A DNA stretch of 64,000 nucleotides, from positions 1-64,000 of the forward strand of contig CANLXL010000004.1 in NCBI GenBank assembly GCA_947495125.1, in the 5' to 3' direction. The position numbers and the translations under genes are program-made. This stretch comes from an uncultured Flaviramulus sp. (GTDB lineage: Bacteria > Bacteroidota > Bacteroidia > Flavobacteriales > Flavobacteriaceae). The notes beneath the pieces were generated by a model. That model saw only the letters and a program-made list of their open reading frames with translations. It was not told where the DNA came from and ran no database searches. Within the stretch, counting starts at the first letter, position 1. Every line of letters begins with the position of its first letter. Shown here one piece after another: positions 28,162 through 37,117 of this stretch.

Positions 28162-29199
28162 ATGGTAACCATAGAAAAACATGACATTCTTTTAGGCCCT
28201 ACAGAAAGAGTGTTCGAGAATAATGGCGTATTTAATCCAGGAATCTATCAAGAAAACAATACAGTGCATATTTTATATAGGGCTGTTCAAGATGGAAATT
28301 TTTCAACTATTGGATACGCAAAGACAGAGGGGCCTCTTGAACTTATAGAACGACATGAAAAGCCATTAATCACTCGAGATTTTGAATACGAAAAGCACGG
28401 TGTGGAAGACGCCAGAATTATGAAGATTGAAGACACCTTTTATGTTATTTATACGGCTTATGACGGGATAAATACTTTAGGAGCCATGGCCACATCTAAA
28501 GACCTGGTTCATTTTGAAAAACATGGTATTATAACACCTCAGGTAAACTATCAAGAGTATGAAGAATATGTAAGCTTTTGTGACACTTGTGGATTAAATC
28601 CCAAGTATCATCATTATTACAGGCTCTTTGCAGAAATAGGATTGGTAGACGATGAGTTGCGATTACTCAGAGATAAAGATGTTGTACTGTTTCCCAGAAA
28701 AATAAATGGGAAATTTGCAATGCTCCATCGTATTTGGCCCGGGATTCAGATTGTTTATTTTGACGAATGGAAGGATTTAACCAAATCCTTTTGGGAAGAT
28801 TACCTTAAAAACCTAACGGATTATATTGTACTTGATCCAAAAGGTATTTTTGAGGTAAATTATATTGGAGCCGGAGGGCCTCCAATAGAGACAGACGATG
28901 GCTGGTTGTTAATTTATCATGGAGTTCAGGAAACCACCAAAGGAAGAACGTATCATGCCAAGGCTGCACTGCTGCATAGAGATAAACCCGAAATAGAATT
29001 ATCGCGATTATCTTATCCTTTGTTTTCACCTACTAAAAAATGGGAGAAGCATGGGATCGTTGATAATGTGGTATTTCCTACTGGTCATGCACTTTACGGT
29101 GATGATTTATACGTTTATTATGGCGCGGCAGATAAATATATTGGCGTAGCAAAAATGAGTTTATCCGGGCTACTCTATGAATTAAAAAAACAACTTTAA
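28162..29199 (+). CDS. GH130 family mannoside phosphorylase or mannosidase (copy 2)
   Basis: A 345-residue cytoplasmic beta-propeller. GH130 motifs: FNPGIYQENN, GVEDARIM with Asp83 as proton donor, DKDVVLFPRKINGKFAMLHRIWPG, GGPPIETDDGWLLIYHGVQ and FPTGHALYGDDLYVYYGAADKYIGVA. It differs clearly from the copy in the mannan-type operon (extra segment SFCDTCGLNPKYHHYY) and is paired with a GT4 protein 12 bp downstream. In this setting it may process a mannose-containing reserve or cell-envelope oligosaccharide. I cannot tell phosphorolysis from hydrolysis here. Confidence 0.82.
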   Translation: MVTIEKHDILLGPTERVFENNGVFNPGIYQENNTVHILYRAVQDGNFSTIGYAKTEGPLELIERHEKPLITRDFEYEKHGVEDARIMKIEDTFYVIYTAYDGINTLGAMATSKDLVHFEKHGIITPQVNYQEYEEYVSFCDTCGLNPKYHHYYRLFAEIGLVDDELRLLRDKDVVLFPRKINGKFAMLHRIWPGIQIVYFDEWKDLTKSFWEDYLKNLTDYIVLDPKGIFEVNYIGAGGPPIETDDGWLLIYHGVQETTKGRTYHAKAALLHRDKPEIELSRLSYPLFSPTKKWEKHGIVDNVVFPTGHALYGDDLYVYYGAADKYIGVAKMSLSGLLYELKKQL

Positions 29200-29211
29200 T
29201 AGCGATATAAA

Positions 29212-31479
29212 ATGAGATTTTTAGAGAGAGGGATGAAAATGTTGATCGTTAGTTCTTATCCACCGCGAGAATGTGGATTAGCGACGTTTTCTAATGATAT
29301 TGCGAATTCAGTTTCCCGAATATTTGGTAATACCTTACCTGTGGAAATATGTGCTTTACAAAATGATGAGACGTCTTATGAATATGGTAAGGAAGTGACA
29401 TTTACCTTATCTACGACGCTTTTACAAAACTATCGTATCGTTGCGGAAAAAATAAATGAGCGCGATGATATTGGATTAGTATGTATTCAACATGAATTTG
29501 GTCTTTATGGAGGCGTCTATGGAGAATATTTGCTAGCATTCTTATTAGCGCTAAACAAACCTGTTGTAACTGTTTTTCATACCGTTTTACCCAATCCGGA
29601 TGCGAAAAGAAAAAAAATTGTCAGGGCCATAGCAAATCTTTCAGATAGAATTATAATACTTACAAAATATGCCCAGGAGCTTTTAATAAGTCATTATGGA
29701 TATCGAAAATCGAAAACCATGATCATTCCCCATGGTACTCATATTGTACTTTGGAAACAAAAGGAATTATTAAAGAATAAATATCATTATTCGGGCAAAA
29801 CAGTGTTGTCGACATTTGGCTTAATAAGTGAAAACAAAAGTATTGAAACCGTTCTATATGCGCTTCCTGAAATTGTAAAGGAGCATCCTGAAATTATTTA
29901 TTTGGTTATAGGTAAAACACATCCGGAGGTTATAAAAAGGGAAGGCGAAATTTATAGAACCAGACTACTGCAAATAGTAAAGGATTCCGGATTGGAGAAC
30001 AATGTTGTTTTCATAAATGAATACCTCGATTTAAATCAATTACTTGACTATCTAACCCTCTCAGATATCTACTTATTCACCTCCAAAGATCCAAATCAAG
30101 CCGTAAGTGGAACACTAGTCTATGCCATGGCTTGTGGTTGCCCTGTTATTGCAAACCCTATTCCTCATGCTAAAGAAATTATTGATGACAGTAACGGTAT
30201 ACTTCTCGATGTTTTCGGTAAAACAGAGGCTTTTAAAGAGGCTATAGAAAGATTAACCGAGAATAAAGAAGTACGTATAGCCATGGCAAAGACGGCATTT
30301 GCTAATACCAGGGCTACTGCCTGGGAGAATGTGGCTATTAAATACGGATTGTTATTTGGTGAATTAGCCAATAGGACAGAGGATTTGAGGTTTAATTTAC
30401 CTCCCGTCAAATTTGATCATATTGAAGAACTTACCACGGACTATGGGATGCTTCAATTCTCAAAATTTGGTCAGCCGGATTTAAAGTCAGGTTATACCCT
30501 GGATGATAATGCCAGAGCATTAATCAATATGATCATGTTTTACAAGTGTTTTGAGGCACCTAAGGCATTGAAATTCGCAAATATTTATTTAAGTTTTATG
30601 GAAGGGATGCAACGTGATGATGGATGGTTTGATAACTATAAAAATTATGAACAACAGATTACAGGGCAAAATGTAGAAGTGAATCTTGACGATGCGAACG
30701 GAAGAGCATTATGGAGTTTGGGATATCTTATTTCAAATGAGGAATTAATGCCGCCCTCACTGGTGTTTCGGGCGCAAAAATGTTGGAATAAAGCACTTAA
30801 AAGAATTGATAATATAAAATCACCAAGAGCTCTGGCCTATGCTATAAAAGGACTTTATCACTATCATTTGGTTCATAAAGAAGAAAAGATTAAAAAACGG
30901 ATTAGGCATTTTGCTGAAACCTTAATACATCATTATCACATAAATTCTGAAGATAATTGGTCCTGGTATGAAGACTATATGACTTATGCCAATAATGTCC
31001 TTCCCGAAGCCATGATGTATAGCTATTTAGTTACAAAAGAAAAGCAGTTTAAGAGCATTGCCGAAGTTTCTTTTGATTTTCTTTTATCACAGTATTTTAT
31101 GAAAGGACAAATTAAAGTAATTTCAAATAGGGGGTGGTTTAAAAAGAAAAACGAAAGAACCTTTTATGGAGAACAACCAATGGAAGTAGCTACAACCATT
31201 ATTGCTTTAGATTTATTTTATGAAGTTACCGGGAAAATCAAATATAAAGATCAGCTGGAACTTGCGTTTAGCTGGTTTTTAGGGAATAATCACCTTAAAC
31301 AGATTATGTATAACCCGGTGAATGGAGCGTCTTACGACGGACTGGAGGATACCAATATTAATATTAATCAGGGAGCAGAATCTACGTTATGCTTTTTCAA
31401 GGCGCAAATGATTATGGAAAAGTATTTAAAAAAAGATACAACCAATAAAACAGTGAAACTATCTCAAAAAGTGAATTGA
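29212..31479 (+). CDS. GT4-like glycosyltransferase fused to an (alpha/alpha) barrel domain
   Basis: A 755-residue cytoplasmic protein. Residues about 8-385 form a GT-B glycosyltransferase of family 4 (SSYPPRECGLATFSNDIA, QHEFGLYGG, TFGLISENKSIETVLYALPE, then SGTLVYAMACGCPVIANPIPHAKEII). Residues about 390-740 look like an alpha/alpha toroid (GYTLDDNARALINM, DDGWFDNY, WSWYEDYMTYANNVLPEAM, NQGAESTLCF). The pair GH130 + this fusion suggests that a mannose-containing glycan is built and broken by the same unit. Product and acceptor are unknown. An internal ATG at 29239 has AGAGAGGG at good spacing, so the true start may lie up to nine codons downstream. Confidence 0.8.
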   Translation: MRFLERGMKMLIVSSYPPRECGLATFSNDIANSVSRIFGNTLPVEICALQNDETSYEYGKEVTFTLSTTLLQNYRIVAEKINERDDIGLVCIQHEFGLYGGVYGEYLLAFLLALNKPVVTVFHTVLPNPDAKRKKIVRAIANLSDRIIILTKYAQELLISHYGYRKSKTMIIPHGTHIVLWKQKELLKNKYHYSGKTVLSTFGLISENKSIETVLYALPEIVKEHPEIIYLVIGKTHPEVIKREGEIYRTRLLQIVKDSGLENNVVFINEYLDLNQLLDYLTLSDIYLFTSKDPNQAVSGTLVYAMACGCPVIANPIPHAKEIIDDSNGILLDVFGKTEAFKEAIERLTENKEVRIAMAKTAFANTRATAWENVAIKYGLLFGELANRTEDLRFNLPPVKFDHIEELTTDYGMLQFSKFGQPDLKSGYTLDDNARALINMIMFYKCFEAPKALKFANIYLSFMEGMQRDDGWFDNYKNYEQQITGQNVEVNLDDANGRALWSLGYLISNEELMPPSLVFRAQKCWNKALKRIDNIKSPRALAYAIKGLYHYHLVHKEEKIKKRIRHFAETLIHHYHINSEDNWSWYEDYMTYANNVLPEAMMYSYLVTKEKQFKSIAEVSFDFLLSQYFMKGQIKVISNRGWFKKKNERTFYGEQPMEVATTIIALDLFYEVTGKIKYKDQLELAFSWFLGNNHLKQIMYNPVNGASYDGLEDTNININQGAESTLCFFKAQMIMEKYLKKDTTNKTVKLSQKVN

Positions 31480-31565
31480 ACTATATAGAGAACAATCTCT
31501 TTGTAAATCGGAAGATTGTAATGCCTCTGAAATTAAACCTATTTGTTGTAAGTTTTGGATGTTGG

Positions 31566-32381
31566 TTATTCAAAATAAGCGTTGAATGTATTCAGTTTTT
31601 TCTTTAATTCATAAAACTGATTTCTCGCTTCATCTATAGATTGTAGTGACATTAAAAGATGCATATGGTCTTCAATTCCGTAGAAGAAAAGATGTATTTG
31701 ATTGAATTTTTCTCCTGTATAAGCGTCATCTAACATTATTTTTTTCACTTCATTAAATACATCTTTGCTTAATTGATTATAATCAGCAATATTATCTGAA
31801 CTGAAATGGTTCACTTTCTTTGTAATGGCTTCCATGAGTTGAACAGATTCTGGTTTTAATTTCCATTTTTCACCATGATTTAGTTGAACTCCGTTACGAC
31901 TCATCATTTGCATTCTCATTTTTGGTGCAGAACCAAAATCGTAATCATACATGGTTTCTGCTATTAAAAGCAACTCTTTATCATCATAGAATAACTTAGG
32001 CATCAATTTAAACTTCTTCACAGCACCCGGCATTAATGTCTTTTCTTTCGAAGGATTATTGGTGAAGCTTATAACAGCATTGATAAACTCTTCTTTATTG
32101 GTAAAGGTTGATTTATAATGTTCTTGAACACGTAACATTGGAGGTGCTATCATTTCGTTTCTTTTTGTAGGGGTTGGCTTTTCAAAATGACAGATATAAC
32201 ACTTCTGTACCATAAGCTTATAACCCATGGAATCAACAATGCTATTTACTTTTATGCTATTATCGTTAGGATCCACTTTAGACGTACGCACTAATCCTGA
32301 GTTTTCTTTTTCTTTTTTCCGACTTGTATTGCAGCTTATTAACATGATAAGTAGCGCAAAAATTATTAGATTTAGTTTCAT
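31566..32381 (-). CDS. c-type cytochrome-like lipoprotein
   Basis: A 271-residue lipoprotein (MKLNLIIFALLIMLISCNTS). It has one haem c site, CYICH, at about residue 60, followed by a possible Met ligand region (LMPGAVKKFKLMP) and a helical C-terminal domain of unknown role. Its place is the periplasm or outer membrane. It follows the HMA-domain gene in a two-gene operon, which hints at a metal- or redox-linked role. An in-frame ATG at 32447 would overlap the HMA gene and spoil the lipoprotein signal, so 32381 is preferred. Convergent with the GT4 gene. Confidence 0.72.
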   Translation of the reverse strand: MKLNLIIFALLIMLISCNTSRKKEKENSGLVRTSKVDPNDNSIKVNSIVDSMGYKLMVQKCYICHFEKPTPTKRNEMIAPPMLRVQEHYKSTFTNKEEFINAVISFTNNPSKEKTLMPGAVKKFKLMPKLFYDDKELLLIAETMYDYDFGSAPKMRMQMMSRNGVQLNHGEKWKLKPESVQLMEAITKKVNHFSSDNIADYNQLSKDVFNEVKKIMLDDAYTGEKFNQIHLFFYGIEDHMHLLMSLQSIDEARNQFYELKKKLNTFNAYFE

Positions 32382-32415
32382 TTTGTAATCTTTTAAAGGA
32401 TAGTAATTTGGGTTT

Positions 32416-32691
32416 TTAGTCGGCTTTAGAAATTTTTCCAATAGCACAACTCATATAAGATTTACTCTTTTTAATCAGGTTGTTTTTTTCTCCAAAAGGA
32501 GGATAACCCAATGTTGAAAGTGCTTCTTTTACTGTTTTTATTTCTTCGGGAGTTTTATATTCAAAAGTTACTGTTGCGTAAGTCTTATTTACGGATACCT
32601 CGTCAATATTCCTTAAATGAGAAAGTTTATTAATGATGGTTTTTTCACAACCACCGCATTTAAAATTTTGTATGTACAATGTGGTTTTCAT
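32416..32691 (-). CDS. Heavy-metal-associated (HMA) domain protein
   Basis: A 91-residue ferredoxin-like beta-alpha-beta-beta-alpha-beta protein of the CopZ/HMA type. The metal-binding motif is NFKCGGCEKT (Cys12, Cys15), and VNKTYATVTFEYKT and LSTLGYPP follow at the expected places. It probably binds copper(I) or another soft metal and hands it to a partner. A third Cys lies near the C-terminus. It heads the operon with the cytochrome-like lipoprotein and has an FNR-like operator. Confidence 0.85.
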   Translation of the reverse strand: MKTTLYIQNFKCGGCEKTIINKLSHLRNIDEVSVNKTYATVTFEYKTPEEIKTVKEALSTLGYPPFGEKNNLIKKSKSYMSCAIGKISKAD

Positions 32692-32712
32692 CGACGCTCA
32701 TGCTTTAATAAA

Positions 32713-32755
32713 TAAAGATATGCACAGCAATAAAGATGTGAAATGATAAGCATCA
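32713..32755 (-). promoter_or_regulatory. FNR-like operator and -7 box of the HMA-cytochrome operon
   Basis: TGATAAGCATCA at 32744-32755; leftward TATCTTTA starts at 32720, 29.5 bp from the palindrome centre. Predicted leader about 17 bases. Confidence 0.65.
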
Positions 32756-32770
32756 GCTTTAAGAAATCTT

Positions 32771-33544
32771 TTATGGAATTTTGGTTATGACCAAATGATG
32801 ATTCGTTAAAGCTTCTTTTGTGGCATTATAGCCTATCTTAAATATATCATCGATGTGTTTTTTATCAAAAGTTGCATATTTGCTTAATGCTTTGGGTGAA
32901 ATAACAAGATCACAATCTCTGAACTTGATATAATCTTCTTTAACAGACTTTAGTCTAAAAGCACGTTCTATAACATTATGAGAATGCTTTAAATCTTCAA
33001 TAGTTATATCCTCTATGCCATTAACGTAACTACCAATTAGGATGTCACATTTAGACCTTAAGGACTCTACAGGAAAGTTGTTAAGCACGCCGCCATCCAC
33101 ATAATACGAATCTTTAATTTTTACAGGAGCAAAAACACCGGGAATTGCAGCAGAAGCGAGTATTGGTTTTATAAGTTCACCATCCGTAAATACTTCGAGT
33201 TTGGCGCTTAATATATTTGTTGCGGTAATCGCTAATGGTTTTTTTAGAGCACTAAAATGGTCTTCTTTTAAATACCTATTGAATTCCGGATAAAACTTTT
33301 CAGCATCAATAAAACCGGGCTTACCAATCGCATATTTTTTTATGTTTAATATCTGAATACTTCTAAAAAACTCTAAAATATGTTCCCAATGATATCCATA
33401 GGTATACAATGCACCTACTATAGCTCCTGCGCTAGATCCTGAAACATGGGTCGGATAAATACCGTGTTCTTCTAAAGCCTTTATGGCTCCAATATGAGCA
33501 ACACCTCGGCTACCTCCTCCGGATAAAACTAAACCAATATTCAT
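32771..33544 (-). CDS. Patatin-like phospholipase
   Basis: A 257-residue cytoplasmic or membrane-associated lipid acyl hydrolase. The oxyanion loop is SGGGSRG, the nucleophile Ser38 lies in GSSAG and the dyad Asp150 in YYVDGGVLNNFP. These match bacterial patatin-type (RssA/YchK-like) proteins of similar length. It is divergent from the Mla transporter genes, so both may act on phospholipids. The shared intergenic region has an FNR-like site, but no good -7 box points towards this gene, so its control is unclear. Confidence 0.88.
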   Translation of the reverse strand: MNIGLVLSGGGSRGVAHIGAIKALEEHGIYPTHVSGSSAGAIVGALYTYGYHWEHILEFFRSIQILNIKKYAIGKPGFIDAEKFYPEFNRYLKEDHFSALKKPLAITATNILSAKLEVFTDGELIKPILASAAIPGVFAPVKIKDSYYVDGGVLNNFPVESLRSKCDILIGSYVNGIEDITIEDLKHSHNVIERAFRLKSVKEDYIKFRDCDLVISPKALSKYATFDKKHIDDIFKIGYNATKEALTNHHLVITKIP

Positions 33545-33622
33545 GAAAAATTGTCTTTGTAAAACATCTGAAATTAACGTAATAACCTCATTTTTAAAAT
33601 GATATCCCTCAGTATTAAGATA

Positions 33623-33665
33623 TGATGATTATCATTTCAGGCATTCTCGTATTGGTATATATTTG
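33623..33665 (+). promoter_or_regulatory. FNR-like operator and -7 box of the Mla operon
   Basis: TGATGATTATCA at 33623-33634, then TATATTTG (a perfect Bacteroidota -7 box) at 33658, 29.5 bp from the centre. The predicted transcript start (about 33670) is almost on the first ATG (33673). Confidence 0.65.
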
Positions 33666-33672
33666 AGCTAAG

Positions 33673-34467
33673 ATGACGCATTTTATGTTCGGTATAAACA
33701 AAATAAAACCACGTATCGACGATTTCTTGGTAGAAATTGGAGCGTTATCCTATTTTTCGGGACGCTTTTTTAGAGAGGTATTTAAGCGTCCATTCGAATT
33801 TAAAGAGCTATTACGCCAATGTTTTAATATGGGAAATCGTTCTTTATTATTAGTTGGCATTACCGGATTTATTATTGGTTTGGTATTAACACTGCAAACC
33901 AGGCCAACTTTACAAGAGTTTGGAGCCGTGTCGTGGATGCCCTCTATGGTTGGTATTTCTATAGTTAGAGAAATCGGACCCATGATTACCGCACTGGTTT
34001 GTGCCGGTAGGATAGGCTCCGGGATAGGTGCAGAACTAGGCTCTATGCGTGTTACCGAGCAAATTGACGCTATGGAGGTCTCAGGAACTAATCCGTTTAA
34101 ATATTTGGTAGTCACTCGGGTTTTAGCAATAACTTTAATGCTTCCATTATTGGTTGTTGTTGGTGATGCTGTTGCGCTTTATGGTTCTTATTTGGTGGAG
34201 CATTTAAAAGGTGATGTATCTTTCAACTTATATTTTAATCAGGTGTTCGACTCTCTGGAATTTGGTGATATCATTCCTGCAACGGTTAAATCGTTTTTCT
34301 TCGGATTTGCAATCGGAATTGTTGGGTGTTTTAAGGGCTATTATTGTAACAAAGGAACTGAAGGCGTTGGTAAAGCTGCGAATTCTGCTGTTGTTTTTAC
34401 ATCGCTCTTACTTTTTGTTATCGACTTTATCGCCGTTTTTGTAGCCGATATTTTTTACGAATTATGA
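33673..34467 (+). CDS. mlaE: MlaE-type ABC lipid transporter permease
   Basis: A 264-residue inner-membrane permease of the MlaE family. It works with an ATPase and an MCE protein in phospholipid transport between inner and outer membrane. The family core is seen: FIIGLVLTLQTRPTLQEFGAVSWMPSMVGISIVREIGPMITALVCAGRIGSGIGAELGSMRVTEQIDAMEVSGTNP, with five or so membrane segments. It overlaps the ATPase gene by 4 bp. An ATG at 33685 would leave a leader of about 15 bases after the predicted promoter and may be the real start. Confidence 0.92.
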   Translation: MTHFMFGINKIKPRIDDFLVEIGALSYFSGRFFREVFKRPFEFKELLRQCFNMGNRSLLLVGITGFIIGLVLTLQTRPTLQEFGAVSWMPSMVGISIVREIGPMITALVCAGRIGSGIGAELGSMRVTEQIDAMEVSGTNPFKYLVVTRVLAITLMLPLLVVVGDAVALYGSYLVEHLKGDVSFNLYFNQVFDSLEFGDIIPATVKSFFFGFAIGIVGCFKGYYCNKGTEGVGKAANSAVVFTSLLLFVIDFIAVFVADIFYEL

Positions 34468-35246
34468 TGGTACAACATAACATATCTGCAAAGAAAGAAG
34501 GTATAGAAACACAAACCATAGTGCTTGAAATAAAGGATTTGTACAAAAGCTTTGGTGATAATCATGTACTTAACGGTTTTAATATGAAACTTCATCAAGG
34601 TGAAAACCTGGTAATCATGGGAAAATCAGGTTCAGGAAAATCGGTGATGATTAAATGCCTCGTTGGATTGATGGAAGCCGATCGTGGATCAATTTCTGTT
34701 ATGCAGAACGACATCACAACTTTAAACCAAGAAGCCTTAGATATATTACGCGCCGATATTGGTTTTTTGTTTCAAGGCAGTGCGTTGTACGATTCTATGA
34801 CTGTTCGTGAAAATTTGGAATTCCCTTTACGACGTCATACAAAAAAGTTTGATGGTGCCATCGATACCGAAACACTAATTGTTGAAGCTCTGGAGAATGT
34901 TGGTTTAGTGGATGCAATAGATTTAATGCCTTCAGAATTATCTGGTGGTATGAAACGACGCATTGCATTAGCACGAACGCTGATATTACGTCCAAAAATT
35001 ATTTTGTATGATGAGCCTACAAGTGGCTTAGACCCCATTACGGCTAAAGAAATCATTATCTTAATGCAGGACATTCAGAAGAAATACAACACGTCATCGC
35101 TCATTATCACACATGATGTGGATTGTGCACGTGTCATTTCAGATCGCATGATTTTGCTTATAGACGGCGTAGATTATGCCGTTGGTACTTTTAAGGAGTT
35201 ATCCGCTTTAAAGGACCCAAAAGTAAGGGCGTTTTTTAAACAGTAA
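34464..35246 (+). CDS. mlaF: MlaF-type ABC transporter ATPase
   Basis: A 260-residue cytoplasmic ATPase that powers the MlaE permease. Walker A is MGKSGSGKSV, the signature is LSGGMKRRIALA, Walker B is IILYDEPTSGLD and the switch His is in IITHDVD. Its start overlaps the end of mlaE, which indicates translational coupling. Confidence 0.92.
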   Translation: MMVQHNISAKKEGIETQTIVLEIKDLYKSFGDNHVLNGFNMKLHQGENLVIMGKSGSGKSVMIKCLVGLMEADRGSISVMQNDITTLNQEALDILRADIGFLFQGSALYDSMTVRENLEFPLRRHTKKFDGAIDTETLIVEALENVGLVDAIDLMPSELSGGMKRRIALARTLILRPKIILYDEPTSGLDPITAKEIIILMQDIQKKYNTSSLIITHDVDCARVISDRMILLIDGVDYAVGTFKELSALKDPKVRAFFKQ

Positions 35247-35308
35247 AATAATAAGATTTCCTTTCGATAACCATCTGAGTTCGAGGAAATGGACTAAATA
35301 ATAATTAA

Positions 35309-36292
35309 ATGAAAAACACAAAGTCACAAAAAATAAGGTTAGGGTTGTTTGTTATTGTTGGAACCATGCTATTTGTAACGGGTGTTTACTTTATAGGACA
35401 ACGGCAAAATATGTTTAAAAAAACCTTTAAAATCAATGCGTATTTTCAGAATGTCAATGGTTTACAAAAAGGAAACAATGTCCGTTATTCGGGAATTAAC
35501 ATTGGTACTGTTAGCGGTATTGAAATGATAAATGATTCAACCATAAAAGTAAGTATGAATATTGAAGAAAAGATTATTACGCATATCAAAAAAGATGCTA
35601 TTGCAACTATTGGTTCTGATGGTTTGGTTGGTAACATGATCCTTAGTATAGTTCCGGGAAAGGGTAGTGCTCCTGTAATTAGCAATGGAGATACTATTGA
35701 ATCTTATAGTAAAATAGGGGCAGACGATATTTTAAGCACCTTAAGTGTAAGCTCTGAAAATGCCGCTATTCTAATGTCTGATCTTTTGAAGATAACCACA
35801 TCAATGATTGAAGGTAAAGGGACCTTGGGTTTGCTGCTTAATGATACCTTAATGGCCAAAGATATGAGACAATCGGTTGTAAATCTTAAGAAGATAAGTC
35901 GGGGTGTTATAACAACCATAGACGAATTAAATGAAATGATTACATCATTAAAAAAGAATCAAGAAACTGTTTTAGGGGTGTTGTTAAACGATTCTATTTC
36001 CGGTAAAAAAATGAAAACTATTATTGGAAACCTTGAAACATCAAGCGAGGAAATTGAAACTATCATGGCAAACATTGATGCCGTGATCGATGATATTAAT
36101 TCAAGCAATGGTACTTTCAATTATATTGTAAAGGACACGGCATTGGTCAATAGCTTAAAATCAACACTGCACAATATTAATGAAGGCACAGATAAATTCA
36201 ACCAGAATATGGAAGCTTTGAAACACAATTTTCTAACACGCAGATATTTTAGGAAACTAGAGCGAAAGGAAAGAAAAGAAGCAAAGAAATAA
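35309..36292 (+). CDS. mlaD: MlaD-type MCE-domain lipid-binding protein
   Basis: A 327-residue periplasmic protein anchored by one N-terminal helix (about 10-28). The MCE domain lies at about 38-115 (NAYFQNVNGLQKGNNVRYSGINIGTVSGIEM). A long helical tail follows, with repeated segments (SMIEGKGTLGLLLNDT, then KNQETVLGVLLNDSISGKKM), as in Bacteroidota MlaD proteins. It receives lipids from or delivers them to the permease. No MlaB or MlaC gene is adjacent, which is common in this phylum. Confidence 0.9.
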   Translation: MKNTKSQKIRLGLFVIVGTMLFVTGVYFIGQRQNMFKKTFKINAYFQNVNGLQKGNNVRYSGINIGTVSGIEMINDSTIKVSMNIEEKIITHIKKDAIATIGSDGLVGNMILSIVPGKGSAPVISNGDTIESYSKIGADDILSTLSVSSENAAILMSDLLKITTSMIEGKGTLGLLLNDTLMAKDMRQSVVNLKKISRGVITTIDELNEMITSLKKNQETVLGVLLNDSISGKKMKTIIGNLETSSEEIETIMANIDAVIDDINSSNGTFNYIVKDTALVNSLKSTLHNINEGTDKFNQNMEALKHNFLTRRYFRKLERKERKEAKK

Positions 36293-36306
36293 AGTAGTTA
36301 AATCAG

Positions 36307-36768
36307 TTAATGACGTCTCATTCTTCCGGTAATTTCTTCAACACTGATGGTAAAGACTATAGGAACTTCAGCTTTGGATATTTTGCTCGAAAACTCACTA
36401 ATAAAATTTAGGTGTCGCTTTTCCTTTCTGGTTATAAGATGTTTAATCCCTAATGAAAACTCATGAAGGGACGCTTTTGCTTCGCTACCAAATAATTGTT
36501 TAAAAACACCATGAGCCTGGGCAGATTCCCAATTGTCGATAGATTCTATTTCGGCCACTTCTAAGCATACCTTATTATGTTTGCGCATGGCATTTATTTT
36601 ATGACCTTGATCGGAATATCCTATGATGATGTTTTTCTCCGGATTATAGAAGTAGGTAATAGGAGCTATAAATGGTTCGTTTTTAAAAATGTAACCTAAA
36701 TACCCAATGTAATTGTTAGCAATAACTTGTTTGCTCTCTTTTTCCTTTAAAGTCCTAATCATAATCAC
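36307..36768 (-). CDS. Pyridoxamine 5'-phosphate oxidase-fold flavoprotein
   Basis: A 153-residue split-barrel protein of the PPOX-like family (also called nitroimidazole-resistance type). It has NNYIGYLGYIFKNEPFIAPITYFYNPEKNIIIGYSDQGHKINAMRKHNKVCLEVAEIESIDNWESAQAHGVF. Such proteins bind FMN, F420 or haem in the cytoplasm, and the ligand cannot be decided here. A second Met two codons inside is also possible. It is convergent with mlaD. Only a small doubtful ORF lies upstream and no FNR-like operator was found directly before it. Confidence 0.8.
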   Translation of the reverse strand: MIMIRTLKEKESKQVIANNYIGYLGYIFKNEPFIAPITYFYNPEKNIIIGYSDQGHKINAMRKHNKVCLEVAEIESIDNWESAQAHGVFKQLFGSEAKASLHEFSLGIKHLITRKEKRHLNFISEFSSKISKAEVPIVFTISVEEITGRMRRH

Positions 36769-36773
36769 GATTC

Positions 36774-37007
36774 TTAATGTCTACAACGACCAAAATATTC
36801 AAATTCATTTAAAAGAACTATGATTTTAATCAGTTGTCCATTGTACGTGGTTATAAGTGCGTTAAATAGTTTATACGATAGTCTTCTCTTGTAGATGGTA
36901 AATGTCCAAAATGAATACCTAAAATGAAATCTCAAAATGTCTCCGAAAGGATCAATAATTAGCACAAAACCGGCAGGAATAGTACTAATAGCTTGAAAAG
37001 CGACCAC
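36774..37007 (-). pseudogene. Small ORF, probably a frameshifted remnant of a membrane protein gene
   Basis: A 77-codon frame from GTG. Its first 26 residues (VAFQAISTIPAGFVLIIDPFGDILRF) look like the start of a small Bacteroidota membrane protein. The rest is basic and aromatic and no longer membrane-like (FRYSFWTFTIYKRRLSYK). Another frame over the same stretch reads ILGIHFGHLPSTREDYRINY. This suggests a frameshift, although a genuine small protein cannot be excluded. Confidence 0.3.
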
Positions 37008-37060
37008 TGTTATTATGATAGAACTGTTAATGGCCTTTTCATAAATAATGCTTATAAATA

Positions 37061-37096
37061 GGACAGAGCAAGATGTTTTTAACTCGCTCTGTCTTT
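37061..37096 (-). terminator. Hairpin terminator behind the YtfJ-like gene
   Basis: GACAGAGC / GCTCTGTC, an 8-bp perfect stem with a 16-base loop, lies just past the stop of the minus-strand gene ending at 37118. T-runs on either side are short, so efficiency is uncertain. Confidence 0.5.
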
Positions 37097-37117
37097 AATA
37101 ACGTTTACCTAAACCTT

